Shown here piece by piece: positions 62,179 to 64,000 of a stretch of 64,000 nt of DNA (its first letter is position 1; every line of letters begins with the position of its first letter). Both the position numbers and the translations under genes were made by a program. Under the pieces are notes generated by a model that worked only from the letters and a program-made list of their open reading frames with translations, made no database searches and was not told the DNA's origin. The stretch comes from Oceanihabitans sediminis (GTDB lineage: Bacteria; Bacteroidota; Bacteroidia; Flavobacteriales; Flavobacteriaceae), in the NCBI RefSeq assembly GCF_003337215.1, contig NZ_QPIG01000001.1, positions 868,001 through 932,000 on the forward strand. Reading direction: 5' to 3'.

Positions 62179-62556
62179 ATGGAAGTACAAGGAAAAGTAA
62201 AATTGATTGGAGAAACTCAAACTTTTGGAAGTAATGGGTTTAGAAAGAGAGAGTTAGTGGTTACAACAGAAGAGCAATATCCGCAGCATATATTAGTAGA
62301 GTTTGTACAAGACAAAACAGACCTTTTAAACAACTACCAAGTTGGACAATCTGTAAAAGTGAACATCAACTTAAGAGGTAGAGAATGGGTTAACCCACAA
62401 GGAGAAACAAAATATTTCAACTCTATTCAAGGATGGAGAATTGAAGCTGTACAACCAGCAGGTGCTCCAGGTGAAATGCCACCGGTTCCACCAGCTGATG
62501 CTTTTGAGCCAGCTACGAATGTGAAAGAGGAAGATCACGACGATTTACCGTTTTAA
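62179..62556 (+). CDS. DUF3127 protein with SSB-like C-terminal tip
   Basis: 125 residues. OB-fold-like beta-rich body (GKVKLIGETQTFGSNGFRKREL; VEFVQDKTDLLNNYQVGQSVKVNINLRGREW), a Pro-rich linker and an acidic end DHDDLPF. The tail closely matches the SSB-Ct peptide (the SSB at 40142 ends SDLPF). This suggests binding to the same partner proteins or single-stranded nucleic acid, as inference. Function not established. Confidence 0.85.
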   Translation: MEVQGKVKLIGETQTFGSNGFRKRELVVTTEEQYPQHILVEFVQDKTDLLNNYQVGQSVKVNINLRGREWVNPQGETKYFNSIQGWRIEAVQPAGAPGEMPPVPPADAFEPATNVKEEDHDDLPF

Positions 62557-62564
62557 TTCAGAAC

Positions 62565-62581
62565 TTCCTGCGAAGGTAGGA
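62565..62581. repeat. REP-like short palindrome copy
   Basis: TTCCTGCGAAGGTAGGA resembles the short intergenic palindrome (TTCCTGCGAAGGCAGGAA type) that occurs in many copies in Flavobacteriia genomes. Only one clear copy is seen here, so multi-copy status is an assumption. Confidence 0.45.
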
Positions 62582-62594
62582 GTCTTATAAATAT

Positions 62595-62626
62595 AACCTC
62601 AATGTGAAAATTCATTGGGGTTTTTT
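62595..62626 (+). terminator. Terminator before aat
   Basis: Stem AACCTCAATG / CATTGGGGTT with one G-T pair and six or more T after it. It ends the DUF3127 transcript. Confidence 0.8.
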
Positions 62627-62637
62627 ATTTTTAGCTC

Positions 62638-63261
62638 ATGCATATATTAAATAAAAGTATTCGTTTCCCAAGTGTAGAAGAAGCCGATGAACAAGGATTG
62701 CTTGCCATTGGTGGCGATTTGCGTTTAGATAGACTTTTGCTAGCCTATAAAAGCGGTATCTTTCCTTGGTTTGAAGAAGGTCAGCCAATATTATGGTGGT
62801 CTCCAGACCCTAGGTTTGTTCTGTTTCCAGAAAAACTTAAGGTATCTAAAAGTATGAAGCAGGTGCTTCGGAATAAAGACTTTGTTATCACTGTAAATAA
62901 AGATTTTGTCGGTGTTATTGAAGCCTGTTCTAAAGTAAAAAGAACCGGGCAGGCAGGAACGTGGATTACAGATTCCATGATTCAGGCCTATGTTAAATTG
63001 CATGCATTAGGCTATGCGAAATCCGTTGAGGTTTGGCAAGAGGAGGAATTGGTTGGCGGACTTTATGGTATCGATTTAAATAATTGAGTATTCTGTGGAG
63101 AGAGTATGTTTACCAAAGTGAGTAATGCAAGTAAAGCGGCGTTTATAACCTTTGTTCAAAATACCAACTATTCCCTTATAGATTGCCAGGTATATACCAA
63201 TCATTTAGAAAGTCTGGGTGCAGAAGATATTTCTAGAGAAGCATTTTTGAAATATCTTTAA
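62638..63261 (+). pseudogene. aat: Leucyl/phenylalanyl-tRNA-protein transferase (aat) interrupted by in-frame TGA
   Basis: The first 149 codons encode a normal Aat (LLAIGGDLRLDRLLLAYKSGIFPWFEEGQPILWWSPDPR, LVGGLYGI). TGA at 63085-63087 ends the frame, but the same frame continues as [19 protein letters not shown] to TAA 63259-63261. This tail is the conserved C-terminal third of Aat (FCGESMF). The break is a single in-frame TGA, probably a substitution such as GGA to TGA, or a sequence error. If real, Aat is lost; it normally adds Leu or Phe to proteins for ClpS-ClpAP decay. Confidence 0.85.
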
Positions 63262-63311
63262 AAGATTTCCATCGGAATGCAATAGCATTTAGCTCTGTTT
63301 AAAAGCAATTA

Positions 63312-63875
63312 CTACACTTCCTCATATCTAAAACAAGAAACTTCGTGGTCGTTGACCATTCCAGTTGCCTGCATATGGGCATACATTACGGTAGAGCCAA
63401 TAAACTTAAAGCCTCGTTTTTTTAAGTCTTTACTCAAGGCGTCAGAAATTTCGGTTGTGGCAGGGGCGTCTTTATAATATGTAACTTTATTTTTAATAGG
63501 TTCTCCATCCACAAAGTTCCAAATATATTTGCTAAAGCTACCAAACTCTTCTTGTATTTTCATGAAGGCTTTAGCGTTACTTACCGTCGCATTTATTTTT
63601 AATTTGTTTCTTACAATTCCTGCGTCCTGTAAAAGGCTGTTTATTTTATCCTGATTATAATTGGCTATCTTTTTATAGTCAAAAGCATCAAAAGCTTTTC
63701 GGAAGTTTTCACGCTTTCGCAAAATGGTTATCCAACTCAAGCCAGCCTGAAAGGTTTCTAAAATTAAAAATTCAAAAAGGGTAGCATCATCATAAACCGG
63801 TACGCCCCATTCTTGGTCATGATAGGCTTCGTACAAAGCATCTCCAACACACCATCCGCATCTATGTTTAGACAT
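63312..63875 (-). CDS. tag: DNA-3-methyladenine glycosylase I
   Basis: 187 residues. N-terminal RCGWCVGDALYEAYHDQEWGVP, catalytic Glu in FLILETFQAGLSW, and C-terminal HMQATGMVNDHEVSC with the zinc-binding His and Cys. It removes 3-methyladenine from DNA. A membrane protein gene ends 5 bp upstream on the same strand, so it may share a transcript. Confidence 0.95.
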   Translation of the reverse strand: MSKHRCGWCVGDALYEAYHDQEWGVPVYDDATLFEFLILETFQAGLSWITILRKRENFRKAFDAFDYKKIANYNQDKINSLLQDAGIVRNKLKINATVSNAKAFMKIQEEFGSFSKYIWNFVDGEPIKNKVTYYKDAPATTEISDALSKDLKKRGFKFIGSTVMYAHMQATGMVNDHEVSCFRYEEV

Positions 63876-63880
63876 GTTTC

Positions 63881-64000
63881 TTAGGCTTTTTTCCTTTGAA
63901 TAAACTCGTATAAACTAATTAAAAAGTAAACGACAAGAAATATGTACCTCACATCAAATAAGGAGAAGGAGCCTGAAATATTAAAGTCGCTAAATAAGTT
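63881..64000 (-). CDS. C-terminal end of a membrane protein (5' end outside window)
   Basis: The last 39 codons read NLFSDFNISGSFSLF..., a hydrophobic helix (YIFLVVYFLISLYEFIQ) and a basic RKKA tail, then TAA at 63883-63881. Open to the window edge. Family cannot be told from this piece. It precedes tag by 5 bp. Confidence 0.65.
   Translation of the reverse strand, partial: NLFSDFNISGSFSLFDVRYIFLVVYFLISLYEFIQRKKA

Noticed and set aside
63088-63311. Separate small gene after the aat stop codon
   Set aside because: The open frame is the same one as aat and encodes the conserved FCGESMF region, so it is the rest of aat.

Overview
The window is AT-rich chromosomal DNA from a member of the Flavobacteriaceae (Bacteroidetes), probably a free-living, marine-type gliding bacterium. 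Four things point there. Several proteins carry type IX secretion (T9SS) C-terminal signals. The gliding genes gldE and gldD follow mutY and ssb, an order known from Flavobacterium. Start codons lack purine-rich Shine-Dalgarno sites, and several genes have the Bacteroidetes -7 box TAnnTTTG. Family-restricted proteins (DUF3127, DUF4199, DUF4301, bacterial GGGPS, L21 with a C-terminal extension) are present. I saw no rRNA, tRNA, CRISPR array, insertion sequence or prophage; this is mostly core genome.

Layout. 1-13 kb: end of a secreted VCBS/ASPIC protein, a membrane MutS-like ATPase, two related Lys/Glu-rich coiled-coil envelope proteins, a DPP11-type S46 peptidase, a methionine-type aminotransferase and an omega-amidase, an Ig-like lipoprotein, ComF, a coiled-coil membrane protein interrupted by an in-frame TAA, and glyS. 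14-22 kb: a minus-strand metal-efflux operon (His-rich small protein, CzcA fused to a TolC-like channel, CzcB lipoprotein, P1B-4-type ATPase). 22-36.6 kb: a large outer-membrane barrel protein, exonuclease III, an OmpA lipoprotein, an aldo/keto reductase, then a T9SS unit made of a 1697-residue repeat adhesin with a type B signal, a PorP/SprF protein and an OmpA/PD40 protein.

36.7-49.3 kb: RNase G, a 30-residue very basic protein, HU, then mutY-ssb-gldE-gldD; an HMA lipoprotein, an EamA transporter, a pair of M16 peptidases (one without its zinc motif), DUF4199, and rplU-rpmA. 49.3-55.4 kb: ahcY with a structured leader, then a tightly packed run of PPTase, GGGPS, PnuC, NR kinase-like, DUF4301 and ArfB genes. 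55.4-64 kb: a TPP riboswitch with a long insertion ahead of a TonB-dependent receptor, a degenerate Rieske-like lipoprotein, greA behind two terminator-like hairpins, HIT, a zinc-ribbon protein with a histidine kinase, a flavin reductase, DUF3127 with an SSB-like tail, aat interrupted by an in-frame TGA, tag, and the end of a membrane protein.

How the genes work together. The clearest functional groups are metal export, T9SS surface display and gliding, DNA repair (mutY, xth, tag, MutS-like, ssb), NAD precursor salvage (PnuC plus kinase) and vitamin B1 uptake (riboswitch plus receptor). No single large unknown system stands out. The best leads are the paired coiled-coil proteins, the fused efflux pump, the structured leaders of ahcY, rng and greA, and the two conserved genes broken by single in-frame stop codons.
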